A DNA stretch of 64,000 nucleotides. It comes from Candidatus Fermentibacterota bacterium. Its GTDB lineage: Bacteria > Fermentibacterota > Fermentibacteria > Fermentibacterales > Fermentibacteraceae. The notes below the pieces were generated by a model. The model was given only the letters and a program-made list of their open reading frames with translations. It made no database searches and was not told the origin of the DNA. Where the stretch lies: assembly GCA_002748705.1 (NCBI GenBank), contig PDSZ01000015.1:1-64000 (forward strand), in the 5' to 3' direction. Made by a program: the position numbers and the translations under genes. Of the stretch, positions 1 to 8,700 are shown piece by piece. Each line of letters opens with the position of its first letter. Position 1 is the stretch's first letter.

Positions 1-117
1 CGATCAGAAGTAAAAGCATGGAATACGGATAGAAATAGTCGTCAAACCAAAGTTGACTGGCATTTCACTACAGAGGATGCTCGAATCAAACTCAAGCGCT
101 TATATCCGAAATTCTAG
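1..117 (+). pseudogene. IS630-family transposase, C-terminal fragment (cut by window edge)
   Basis: The first base is in frame with a 38-codon reading frame ending at TAG 115-117. Its end, VDWHFTTEDARIKLKRLYP, is the typical C-terminus of IS630-type DDE transposases (DDE_3 superfamily endonuclease). The start lies outside the window, so it cannot be said whether the gene is intact upstream. No inverted terminal repeat could be identified downstream before the next gene at 131. Confidence 0.75.
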
Positions 118-130
118 AGTGTACTATGTA

Positions 131-1705
131 CTAGGGCGCTATTCCAAGCTCCTGAAGTACAAGAAGATGTTCTCTTGCCCTCTCTGTCATTCCCAGAGAG
201 GCGGCAATATTCACGCTTTGCACTCTGGCCTGTACTGCAATGGTGCTGCGGGGAGGAGAGAGCCTGATTGATTCCTCAAAAAGTCTCAGTGCCAGTACAT
301 GATTGTTCATGTTGAAGGCTTTTACTCCTCTGTTAAAGAAATACATACCTTCAGGAATCTCCGGGACAGGCCACAGCAGTCCTGGAAGAAGAGCCAGTAA
401 TGCCAGAAAGATAACTGTGAGACTCTTCCATCTATCCGTATTTATCTTTCTGATGAGAATACTTGTCCCCGATGCTGCCAGGGCAAGCGATACAGGGATA
501 GCAGGTACCCAGTATCTTTCACATGGAAAGAAAACCACTGTTGTGATAAATACTGTAGTGAACGGAAGCATCACATACCAGTTCTTTTTTGAGAAAAACA
601 GCCATGAGAATAAACCCTGGAACAAAAGCAGCATCAACACTGATCTGGGGAGAATCAGATGCTTCAATGATGAGTCTGATTCTATGTCTCTTGCAAGATC
701 AAAGTAGGAGTCAAATGGGAGGAATCCTGAGAAAGCACCAAGTTTAACTCCGATGAGGTGGAGTTCATCACTGGGATTATTCAGTATCCATGTTATCGCT
801 TCATTCAGCCAGAATCTGTTGGCTTCTGACTCTGTGAAGCAGCCTCGTTCAGCAGCGACTCTTACTCCAACCTCATGGATGTTTTCAGAGGTGTTTTCGA
901 TGAGACCGTACTCGGGGATGGGCGGTCCGTATCCGGATGCACCTTCTGCATGGCCCTGAATCAGGTTTATTCCCAATGAAGAGGCAAATGGAGAAAAAAC
1001 ACCGTCCTCGTGGTAATGAAAGGCAGAGACAGCAAGAAGAGGAACAGCAAAACCTGCAGTAACCAGAATGGTTGAGCGGAGATCCCTGCGCACCAGCCTT
1101 CGGATAATGGAGTATCCCCCCAGAAGTATGAATGGCGGTCTGAGGGTGGTTATCATGCCTGCAGTGAGGCCCAGAAGAATGAGGGTCAGAACTGTTTTAC
1201 TCATGCCTGTTTCCATATGTGCCCAGAGGATTATCAGCAGTGAAAGCACGGAAACAGGAAGAAGTGCAGCTTCATACAGGGCTGCCGGGGCGTAGAAGAT
1301 CCATAGAAGAGAGGCTGAGAATGCAATATGTCTTGAACTGCCTAAACGAAAAGCCAGGAAAAATACCGCATAAGCCGTGACGATTCCTGCCAGACTCTGA
1401 ATGATGAAAATGGATATGTCCGTTAGACCAGAGGCATATACTGGGACGAGAAGGAGGATATACATAGGGCTGGCAAAAGCAAACGCATTTCCTGCCTCTG
1501 TTCCGTGGAGAATAGCTCTGGCGCACTGCTCAAACCGAGCTGCTGCAAGTGTCGGCGCATAAGTAAGAAGCATATCTGTTGACGGATTGGCTAGAGCTAT
1601 CAGGTGAGGCAGTCTGGTTGCCAGTGCTGCAACTGCAAGCAGACACAGCCATAGAAGATTGTTTTCAGGTGACAGGACCAGCTTCAATTGTCTCTTAAAA
1701 CTCAT
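131..1705 (-). CDS. Polytopic membrane glycosyltransferase-like protein (GT-C/PMT type)
   Basis: A 524-residue inner-membrane protein with about ten or more hydrophobic segments. The early loop has acidic residues after the first membrane segment, as in GT-C glycosyltransferases that use polyprenyl-phosphate sugars (ArnT/PMT-like); no specific substrate can be named. The last ~70 residues are soluble and helical and resemble one or two TPR units (FNRGVKAFNMNNHVLALRLF). ATG 1705 is preferred over GTG 1726 because AAGGG lies 8 nt upstream of it. It is a single gene, separated from serC by ~270 nt that include the serC terminator; I saw nothing else convincing in that gap. Related in type to the protein at 21187-23034. 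Confidence 0.6.
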   Translation of the reverse strand: MSFKRQLKLVLSPENNLLWLCLLAVAALATRLPHLIALANPSTDMLLTYAPTLAAARFEQCARAILHGTEAGNAFAFASPMYILLLVPVYASGLTDISIFIIQSLAGIVTAYAVFFLAFRLGSSRHIAFSASLLWIFYAPAALYEAALLPVSVLSLLIILWAHMETGMSKTVLTLILLGLTAGMITTLRPPFILLGGYSIIRRLVRRDLRSTILVTAGFAVPLLAVSAFHYHEDGVFSPFASSLGINLIQGHAEGASGYGPPIPEYGLIENTSENIHEVGVRVAAERGCFTESEANRFWLNEAITWILNNPSDELHLIGVKLGAFSGFLPFDSYFDLARDIESDSSLKHLILPRSVLMLLLFQGLFSWLFFSKKNWYVMLPFTTVFITTVVFFPCERYWVPAIPVSLALAASGTSILIRKINTDRWKSLTVIFLALLALLPGLLWPVPEIPEGMYFFNRGVKAFNMNNHVLALRLFEESIRLSPPRSTIAVQARVQSVNIAASLGMTERAREHLLVLQELGIAP

Positions 1706-1930
1706 AAAAGCTGCCCTTTCATGCACCGGTCATACTGATACCCAATTGCCTGGCAAAAAGAAAAACCAGATTCCTGAAACCGTCTCTCCAGAGATTGAGC
1801 TTCGGTTGGCCAATTCTGTCCAGGTAACTGAACGGTACTGAGCCGATATGACAAGACCCACCGTTAACCTGTTAATCATCCTCCTCCAATCGACTTTTCT
1901 TTGCTGACACAGTAGAAAGTAATCCTGCTG

Positions 1931-1959
1931 AAAAAAGGGCGCCGCAGAAGCGACGCCCT
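1931..1959 (-). terminator. Rho-independent terminator of the lptF-lptG-serC unit
   Basis: Reading on the minus strand, 13 nt after the serC stop, there is a 10-bp GC-rich stem (AGGGCGTCGC / GCGGCGCCCT, one T-G wobble) with a TTCT loop and a run of six T. This is a textbook intrinsic terminator. Confidence 0.9.
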
Positions 1960-1971
1960 GGAAAAGCTGTT

Positions 1972-3060
1972 TCAGTTGGCTGCTTTGAAAGCCTTCATAA
2001 AGTCAACGAGGGCTTCAACCGACTGGTAGGAAACAGCGTTGTAGGTGGAGGCTCTGCAGCCGCCTACCGATCTGTGACCCTTGAGTCCCATGAGACCCTT
2101 TTCGGCTCCTTCAGCAATGAACTTCTTTTCAAGTTCTTCGCTGCCCAGCCGGAAGGTGACATTCATGAATGATCTGCTGGCAACATCAGTGACATGAGCC
2201 TTATAGAATCCGTCAGAGTTGTCGATGGCGCCGTAGAGAAGGTCAGCCTTTTTCTTGTTTATGTCATAGATGCCCTCAAGGCCGCCGTTTTCCAGTATCC
2301 ACTCCATTACCAGACCGATAACGAACACAGGGAGGCTGGGAGGTGTGTTGAAGAGGCTGTCTTTGCCGATGTGGGTTCTGTAATTCACCATTGTGGGAAG
2401 GTCTTCCCTTGCGGTTTCGGCGAAATCCCTTCTGATAACCACAGCTGTGCAGCCTGAAGGTCCGATGTTCTTCTGGGCGCCTGCGTAGATCAAACTGAAT
2501 TTGGTGAAGTCCACAGGGTGTGAGAGGAAGTCACTGGACATGTCGCAGATAAGTGGAACACTGCCGGTTTCAGGGAAGTTCCATATTTCTGTACCGTAGA
2601 TGGTATTGTTGCTTGTAGTGTGCACATAGGCAGCACCTGGTGTGAAGTTGAACTCTTTCGGTATGCAGGAGAAGAGTTTGTCTTCTGAGGAAGCGGCTAT
2701 GTTTACATTACCGAAGTATTTTGCTTCCTTAATAGCTTTTTTTGACCAGACACCTGTGTTTACATAGTCAGCGGTCATTCCCTCTCTGAGGAAGTTGAAG
2801 GGAATGTGGAAGAACTGGGTGCTGGCTCCGCCTCCTAAGAAGAGTACTGCGTAATCTTCTTCGGAAAGCCCCATAATTTTCAGCATGTTTGACTGTGCTT
2901 TCTTGAACATGCCGTCGAAGGGCTTTGAGCGGTGTGATATCTCCATAACCGACATGCCCTGACCGTCGAACTCCGTGATGCCCAGTTCCGCTGTCTTCTT
3001 AACTACTTCCCAGGGAAGTGCTGCGGGGCCGGCATAGAAGTTGTGTACCCTGTGAGCCAT
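1972..3060 (-). CDS. serC: Phosphoserine aminotransferase SerC
   Basis: Converts 3-phosphohydroxypyruvate and glutamate to O-phosphoserine, the second step of serine synthesis, and the analogous step in pyridoxal phosphate synthesis where that pathway exists; cytoplasmic PLP enzyme. The 362 residues match the usual family length. Visible motifs are NFYAGPAALP at the N-terminus, the PLP-binding segment TTSNNTIYGTE, the CDMSSDFLSHPVD segment and the Schiff-base lysine in AGAQKNIGPSG. ATG 3060 is chosen: GGAGG sits 5 nt upstream, while the longer frame to 3150 adds 30 residues absent from the family. It is the last gene of lptF-lptG-serC, ~100 nt after lptG, and is followed by a strong terminator. 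Confidence 0.95.
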   Translation of the reverse strand: MAHRVHNFYAGPAALPWEVVKKTAELGITEFDGQGMSVMEISHRSKPFDGMFKKAQSNMLKIMGLSEEDYAVLFLGGGASTQFFHIPFNFLREGMTADYVNTGVWSKKAIKEAKYFGNVNIAASSEDKLFSCIPKEFNFTPGAAYVHTTSNNTIYGTEIWNFPETGSVPLICDMSSDFLSHPVDFTKFSLIYAGAQKNIGPSGCTAVVIRRDFAETAREDLPTMVNYRTHIGKDSLFNTPPSLPVFVIGLVMEWILENGGLEGIYDINKKKADLLYGAIDNSDGFYKAHVTDVASRSFMNVTFRLGSEELEKKFIAEGAEKGLMGLKGHRSVGGCRASTYNAVSYQSVEALVDFMKAFKAAN

Positions 3061-3162
3061 TGCTGCCTCCATTTTTTTAAAGAAATATTCTGTTTGGCCC
3101 GAGATGATTCGGACAGGGGAACCATATTTAAAAGGGTTGCTATGTTGCAATAGTTATCAGGG

Positions 3163-4248
3163 TCAGTTTTGTCCGGCTCTGCGGAAAAGCCAGATTCCCA
3201 GAATTATGAAAACCGCTTCCGGCAGTGCTGCAGCAAGTATGGGAGGAAGTGCTCCCTTGTGCCCCAGTGTCTGCCCGAACCTTGCCAGAGAGAAGAATAT
3301 GAACCCAAGCAGTATTGCCAGTCCTATGCTGACCGACCTGCCGCTTCTGGGGTTGTTTGTGGCAAGAGGCGCTCCCACGAGAACCATGATAAGGGAGCTG
3401 AACGGAAAGAAAAGGGTCAGCCAGAACTCGACGATATCTCCTGTAGGGTCACCGCCTGCGACGATAACTCTGTCGATGTGCTCACTGAGTTCAAACAGGT
3501 TCATCTCGGAGGAACTTTTTCTTCTGCTTCCGAAGTCCTCTGGCGTATCTGCTATTTCAGGCAGTGGAAGCGTGTCATGGAAGAGATAAGACATTTCTCC
3601 TGAAGTTGAGAAAAGCCTTTCTTCGACTTCAATTCCGGTCCAGACAGAGTCCCTGTAGGAAAGCCTCAGGGCATCTACTCTTCTGGTAACCCTGAGGCTG
3701 TCGTCAAACCACTCTATGATTGCCCTTGATATGTTTTCATACTGGCCGTCAAAAAGGCCTATTTCAACTATGGCTCCGTCCAGAGTTCTGTGGGCGAAGT
3801 CGTTTCTCAGAAGGTAGTCTACAGGATCCCTGCCGTCTATCTCAACTCGCTTTACCTGTGACTGCATGTAGTTTGCGTCTGCCATTATGAAGTCGCCCAG
3901 CCCAAGGATGAAAATGCTTATCATAAAGCCGACAACCATAAGAGGCAGAAAGATTCTGGGTATGGAAACTCCGGAGGCACGCATTGCTGTAAGCTCATTA
4001 CTTCGAGCCATTGAGGTAACCAGGAAAATGGAGCATATCAGCACGGCAACAGGCATGACCAGAACAACTATGTAGGGCAGACCGTAGTAGTAGTACCTGA
4101 GAAAGGTCATCACAGTAACATTCCTGTCTACCCATCTGCTGAAGTGATCGAATGCGTTCACTGTGACGAAGATTACTGTGAACGACAGCACAGCTGTGAA
4201 AATCATTTTTATGAATCTCAGTGAAAGATAGATGTCTAGTTTTTTCAT
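3163..4248 (-). CDS. lptG: LPS export permease LptG-like (YjgP/YjgQ family)
   Basis: Predicted inner-membrane half-permease of the LptB2FG transporter that extracts lipopolysaccharide and passes it to the periplasmic bridge. The 361 residues show the family layout: two N-terminal membrane segments, the conserved cytoplasmic coupling helix (SMARSNELTAMRASGVS), a third segment, a periplasmic beta-jellyroll domain (~residues 120-260), and three C-terminal segments. The start ATG 4248 overlaps the lptF stop (ATGA), indicating translational coupling; the upstream ATG 4269 lies inside lptF. Being the second of the pair it is called LptG, but F and G cannot be separated firmly by eye. Confidence 0.85.
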   Translation of the reverse strand: MKKLDIYLSLRFIKMIFTAVLSFTVIFVTVNAFDHFSRWVDRNVTVMTFLRYYYYGLPYIVVLVMPVAVLICSIFLVTSMARSNELTAMRASGVSIPRIFLPLMVVGFMISIFILGLGDFIMADANYMQSQVKRVEIDGRDPVDYLLRNDFAHRTLDGAIVEIGLFDGQYENISRAIIEWFDDSLRVTRRVDALRLSYRDSVWTGIEVEERLFSTSGEMSYLFHDTLPLPEIADTPEDFGSRRKSSSEMNLFELSEHIDRVIVAGGDPTGDIVEFWLTLFFPFSSLIMVLVGAPLATNNPRSGRSVSIGLAILLGFIFFSLARFGQTLGHKGALPPILAAALPEAVFIILGIWLFRRAGQN

Positions 4249-5582
4249 CTGTTCTTCTTGGCCTTCCACTTTTTCAGCAGTTCCCTGAAATCAGGCAGAG
4301 CTACAGGATGCCCCTCCCTGAGGCTTCTGAAGGTAAGGTAAACGCCAAGCGCTCCCAGCAGAATGTTCGGTGACCACATGGCTGCCCATGCGGGAATGCG
4401 TCCTCTGTCAGCCAGCTGCTCGCCTCCGATGAGAAAAAAGTAGTAGACAAGAATGAAAATTAGGCTCATTGTGACAGCAAGACCGGTGTTTGAGTTTCTC
4501 GATGAGAGCCCCAGAGGAACACCAAGCAGCACGAAGATCAGACATGCAAAGGGAATGGAGTATTTCTTATGAATCTCAACGCTGTACTTGGAGATGTTGT
4601 TTTTCAGGTTGTCCACCTGATCGTTAAGGAGTGTCATGTCAGTGGAAACAGAGGTAAGCCATGAGTGGGTATTGCTTAGTCTTCTGGTGCTGTCTCCGGT
4701 AATAACAGGGTTCTCCGGTGATGACAGTTCGTTCAGAAATGTGTGTGCCAGGGTAACAATACTGTCTGAAAGCAGTACTCTTCTTTCTGAAAGACTGTCC
4801 ACAAAGCTTCGCATCTGGTCTGCTGACATTTCCCTGTCGCCTCTGCTTGCCCTGTCGTTTCTGACCAGTTCTTCAGATCTGGCTATGTCCAGAATGTATG
4901 AGTCGAAGGAAGAGTACCTGTAGCCCTCGCTCCAGTCCTTTTCATGCATCTGCCCGTTTTCAAGAACCAGACGGAGGTGATTGGCTCCAACAGGCTCCAT
5001 TGTGCCTTCCACTGCTGTAATTGTCCTGTTAGGGGCTCCAGGTGCCTGTGAATGGATGATTACTCCAATGAGCTTTCCTGTAAGGTCATCTTTTTCCTCA
5101 ACCAGTATTCTGTAGTTATCAACATCATCAACAAACATTCCTGGAACGATACGGGCGGTAGGGCGCATGGTTCCAACATCCAGAAGAAGATTTCTGGCTG
5201 TGTGGTTCGCTTCAGGGAGTACACTGTTGTTGAAGACTACCAGCATTCCTGCTATAAGCATAGCCACCAGCCCGAGAGGAAACATGATGTTGTAGATACT
5301 TGCTCCACCGGCTTTCATGGCGGTTATCTCAAGGTCGCCTGACATTCTTCCAACTGCAATGAGTATTCCTGCCAGAATCCCCATAGGGATAACAACTGCA
5401 ATCATGGAGGGCAGAAGAAGCATGAATATTTCCCCGACTATAGCCATGGGAACACCTTTGCTCACAATCATGTCCAGAAGGTCAAGCAGTTTATCCAGAA
5501 GCATGATGAAGGTAAATATCCCCAGAGATAGCAGAAACGGCGGAAAAAATTCCTTTAGGACATAGAGCTGCAGTTTTTTCAT
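4245..5582 (-). CDS. lptF: LPS export permease LptF-like (YjgP/YjgQ family)
   Basis: Partner half-permease of LptG, 445 residues. The N-terminal membrane hairpin is followed by the coupling helix segment SGDLEITAMKAGGASIYN, which contacts the LptB ATPase in characterised homologues. The periplasmic part carries an extra ~70-residue, Ser/Asp-rich, possibly coiled insertion (about residues 245-330), so the protein is longer than enterobacterial LptF (~366). Three C-terminal membrane segments end with an Arg/Lys-rich tail. It is the first gene of the unit and diverges from sprA across a 124-nt gap. LptE is encoded far away at 55753-56241; lptB, lptC, lptA and lptD are not in this window. Confidence 0.85.
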   Translation of the reverse strand: MKKLQLYVLKEFFPPFLLSLGIFTFIMLLDKLLDLLDMIVSKGVPMAIVGEIFMLLLPSMIAVVIPMGILAGILIAVGRMSGDLEITAMKAGGASIYNIMFPLGLVAMLIAGMLVVFNNSVLPEANHTARNLLLDVGTMRPTARIVPGMFVDDVDNYRILVEEKDDLTGKLIGVIIHSQAPGAPNRTITAVEGTMEPVGANHLRLVLENGQMHEKDWSEGYRYSSFDSYILDIARSEELVRNDRASRGDREMSADQMRSFVDSLSERRVLLSDSIVTLAHTFLNELSSPENPVITGDSTRRLSNTHSWLTSVSTDMTLLNDQVDNLKNNISKYSVEIHKKYSIPFACLIFVLLGVPLGLSSRNSNTGLAVTMSLIFILVYYFFLIGGEQLADRGRIPAWAAMWSPNILLGALGVYLTFRSLREGHPVALPDFRELLKKWKAKKNR

Positions 5583-5706
5583 TCAGTTCCAATTATGATA
5601 GCGCTTGTGTTTAACCTGTCAGTGGGTGAATTATAGCGAGGCGATACGGTTCTGTCATGGATATGGAACCTTGTGTCAGTTTCAGGATATTAAATGCCGA
5701 GGTTTA

Positions 5707-8700
5707 ATGAAAACTGTTACCCTGCTGCTTCTGCTGATTGTATCTCTGTCTGCCGCGGACAAGCTCGGCGGGGTGCGTTCTTTTTCCCTTCTTGAGGATA
5801 ATCCTGGAATATGGTATCAGGATTCCCTTCCCTGGCTGCTCTCACTTCCCAATACCCAGGTTGAGGTCTGGTCCAGCCTTAACGGTGATGCTCTGAGTTT
5901 CAGGCTGAACTACAGGGGCATTCCAATCACATCCACAAGAACCTGGACCATGACTGGTGTAAGAAATCGCCTTGTAGGCTGGGGCAGATGGAAGGAATGG
6001 ACCGAAGCAAATGCCAGGAACGGCATCAGAAACTCAGGTAGCAGAGGGCAGCTGGTTCCAACTATCTATCTTCCACTCAGTATGCCAGGGATTCTGGGTG
6101 ATGCAATCGGCACCGGAGGCCAACTGGATATTTCCGGGCACCAGACTATCTCTCTTTCCGGTGTAAGTCACATCTATCCCAACAGGGTGAATGTTGAGGG
6201 CGAGAGCAGTTCTCTCTTTCCTGACCTTAAGATGGAACAGCAGCTCAGGGTTCGACTTGACGGAACCATAGGGGAGAAGATTCATGTTGCTGTGGATCAT
6301 GACAGCCAGCGGCAGATAGGTTCAGACTACAGTGTAAGTCTCAGCTATGACGGTGAAGAGGAAGAAATCATTCAGTCCATTGAGCTGGGGGATGTGAATC
6401 TTTCCATCACAGGTCCTGAGTTCATCAGTTATTCAATTCCCCATCAGGGGCTTTTCGGAGCCAAGCTCCTTGCTCAGGCAGGTCCTTTTGATTTTACTGC
6501 CATCGCAAGCAAAGAGGGCAGTTCCACCGAAAGTTCCGACTTTGTGGGGCAGGCATCACTTGTAACCGATTCCATTCTTGATATACACCCTGCGAACAAC
6601 TACTTCTTCAGGCCATGGCCTGACAGTGTTGCTGCGCCTGCGATAGCAAGCATTGAGGTGTTCATAGATGACGGCGATGCAACCAACAACCTGGAGACAG
6701 GCGCCATTCAGGGAAGCTGTTTTGTGCCCACTCCATCAGGTGATCTTGTGGCGGAAGAAAAATGGTGGGACATTCTTACGCCAGGTATCGACGGGGACTA
6801 TGTTCTTGTGGATTCCGGAAGAACAATCAGGTTTCTTACACCGGTAAATGATACATACGATGTGGCTGTAGCTTTGGTGACCGTAAACGGTGATACCGTG
6901 GGGACAGCACCTCCCGGAGGGCCCTACAACCTGAAATGGATAAAGCAGTCCAACCCGCTTCCCAGTGATCCTACCTGGAATTACGAGATGCGCAATTATT
7001 ACTTTCTCGGGGCGAACAACATAGTCAGAGAGAGTTTCAACTGCGACATATTCCTGCAGCGCCCCGGGGAGGAGCCCATATCAACTCAGAACGGTATTCC
7101 CTTCACCAGGATTCTAGGTCTTGATACCAACGGTGACGGTCTCATGTATGACGAGGAAGTTACCATGGACTGGGAAAACGGATTCATCATTTTTCCGGAT
7201 ACAAGGCCTTTTATGAGTGATTCTCTGGCGTATACCAATAACTTTATCTACACTGAAAGAAATCCCACAGCCAGCCAGTCACTCTACTACATGCGTGTCA
7301 GTTACCGCGCGGCTTCTACCACATATTCGCTGGGGCATATGGGTATTGTGGAGGGAAGCGAAAGGGTTACTCTTAAGGTTTCCGGTGTTGAACGGACGCT
7401 GATTCGGGATCAGGACTACTCCATTATCTACGAAGTCGGTTTACTGACACTTATGGGAGAGGCGGCTGATCTTGCCCAGGACCCGGCTAACACCCTCAGG
7501 GTGACTTTTGAGTATGTGCCATTTTTCAGCTCTGTTTCCAAAACACTGCTGGGAGCCAGAATGGTGTACAATGCAGGTGCCCATTCCTGGATAGGCGGAA
7601 CCATGATGTACGAGAGTGCAAGCTCTTCTGAAAAACGGCCAAGGGTGGGAGAGGGTGAATTCGGCACAACTGTTTTTGATGTTGATATGCACTTTGAAGC
7701 AAGACCGGAGTTCATGACAGATGCAGTGAACCTTATGCCTCTGATCAGCACAGAAGCAGAGAGCAGGGTTGTTCTTGAAGGTGAAGTGGCAATGAGCCTT
7801 CCTGCCGGTGAGAACAGGGCATGGGTTGATGATATGGAAGGTTCAGAATCCGCTTTCCCCCTGGGCCAGTCCAGAGAGAGCTGGTTCTATCCTTCAATGC
7901 CCAGGAACGGTTCAGAAAACCTCTTTCCCGTAGGGGACTTCAGATGGTACAATGTAACTGACAGATGGTCTCTGCAGGACATAATTCCAGGGGAAACAGG
8001 CCCTGAAGCCAGACGAAACCTTAATTCTATCCTTCAGTTTGTATTTACCCCTTCCCAGGAGAATCCTTCAGCTTCATGGGGAGGTTTTCAGCGGTGTATA
8101 GAGAGATACGGCACCGATTTCTCAAAGAAAACCCATCTGTCCCTGTATGTCCGACCTACAGGATGTGCTCTGGACGGGAATCTCTACATAGATCTTGGAG
8201 AGAGGATCGATGAGGACACCTACTGGCTCCAGCGGGTGGGCGATGAACTTGTGCGAAGGGCCAACGGCGAACTTGATACAGAGGATGTGAACTCCGACGG
8301 AATCAGGTCTTCAACGGAAGATACCGGGCTTGATACTCTCATGTCACAGGATGAGCCCGGGTTCAGCAGCTCCAATCCCGATCCCAATCAGGATGACTAT
8401 TACTGGAATAACACCAATACTGACCTTACCACCAGATACATGTACCTTAACAACTGCGAAGGCAATGGAAGGCTTGATACAGAGGACCTGAACCGCAACG
8501 GAATTCTTGACAGAACCAATACCTTTTACAGAATTTCTATTCCTCTGAGTAATTCACCCTACATTATTTCAACCAATCCGGAAAACGGGTGGATGCTGAT
8601 ACAGATACCGCTGGATGATTCCTCTCTTGTCACTGTACCTGAACTGCTTTGTCAGGGAGAGCCTACATGGGAGAAGATTACCTATGCAAGAATCTGGGTT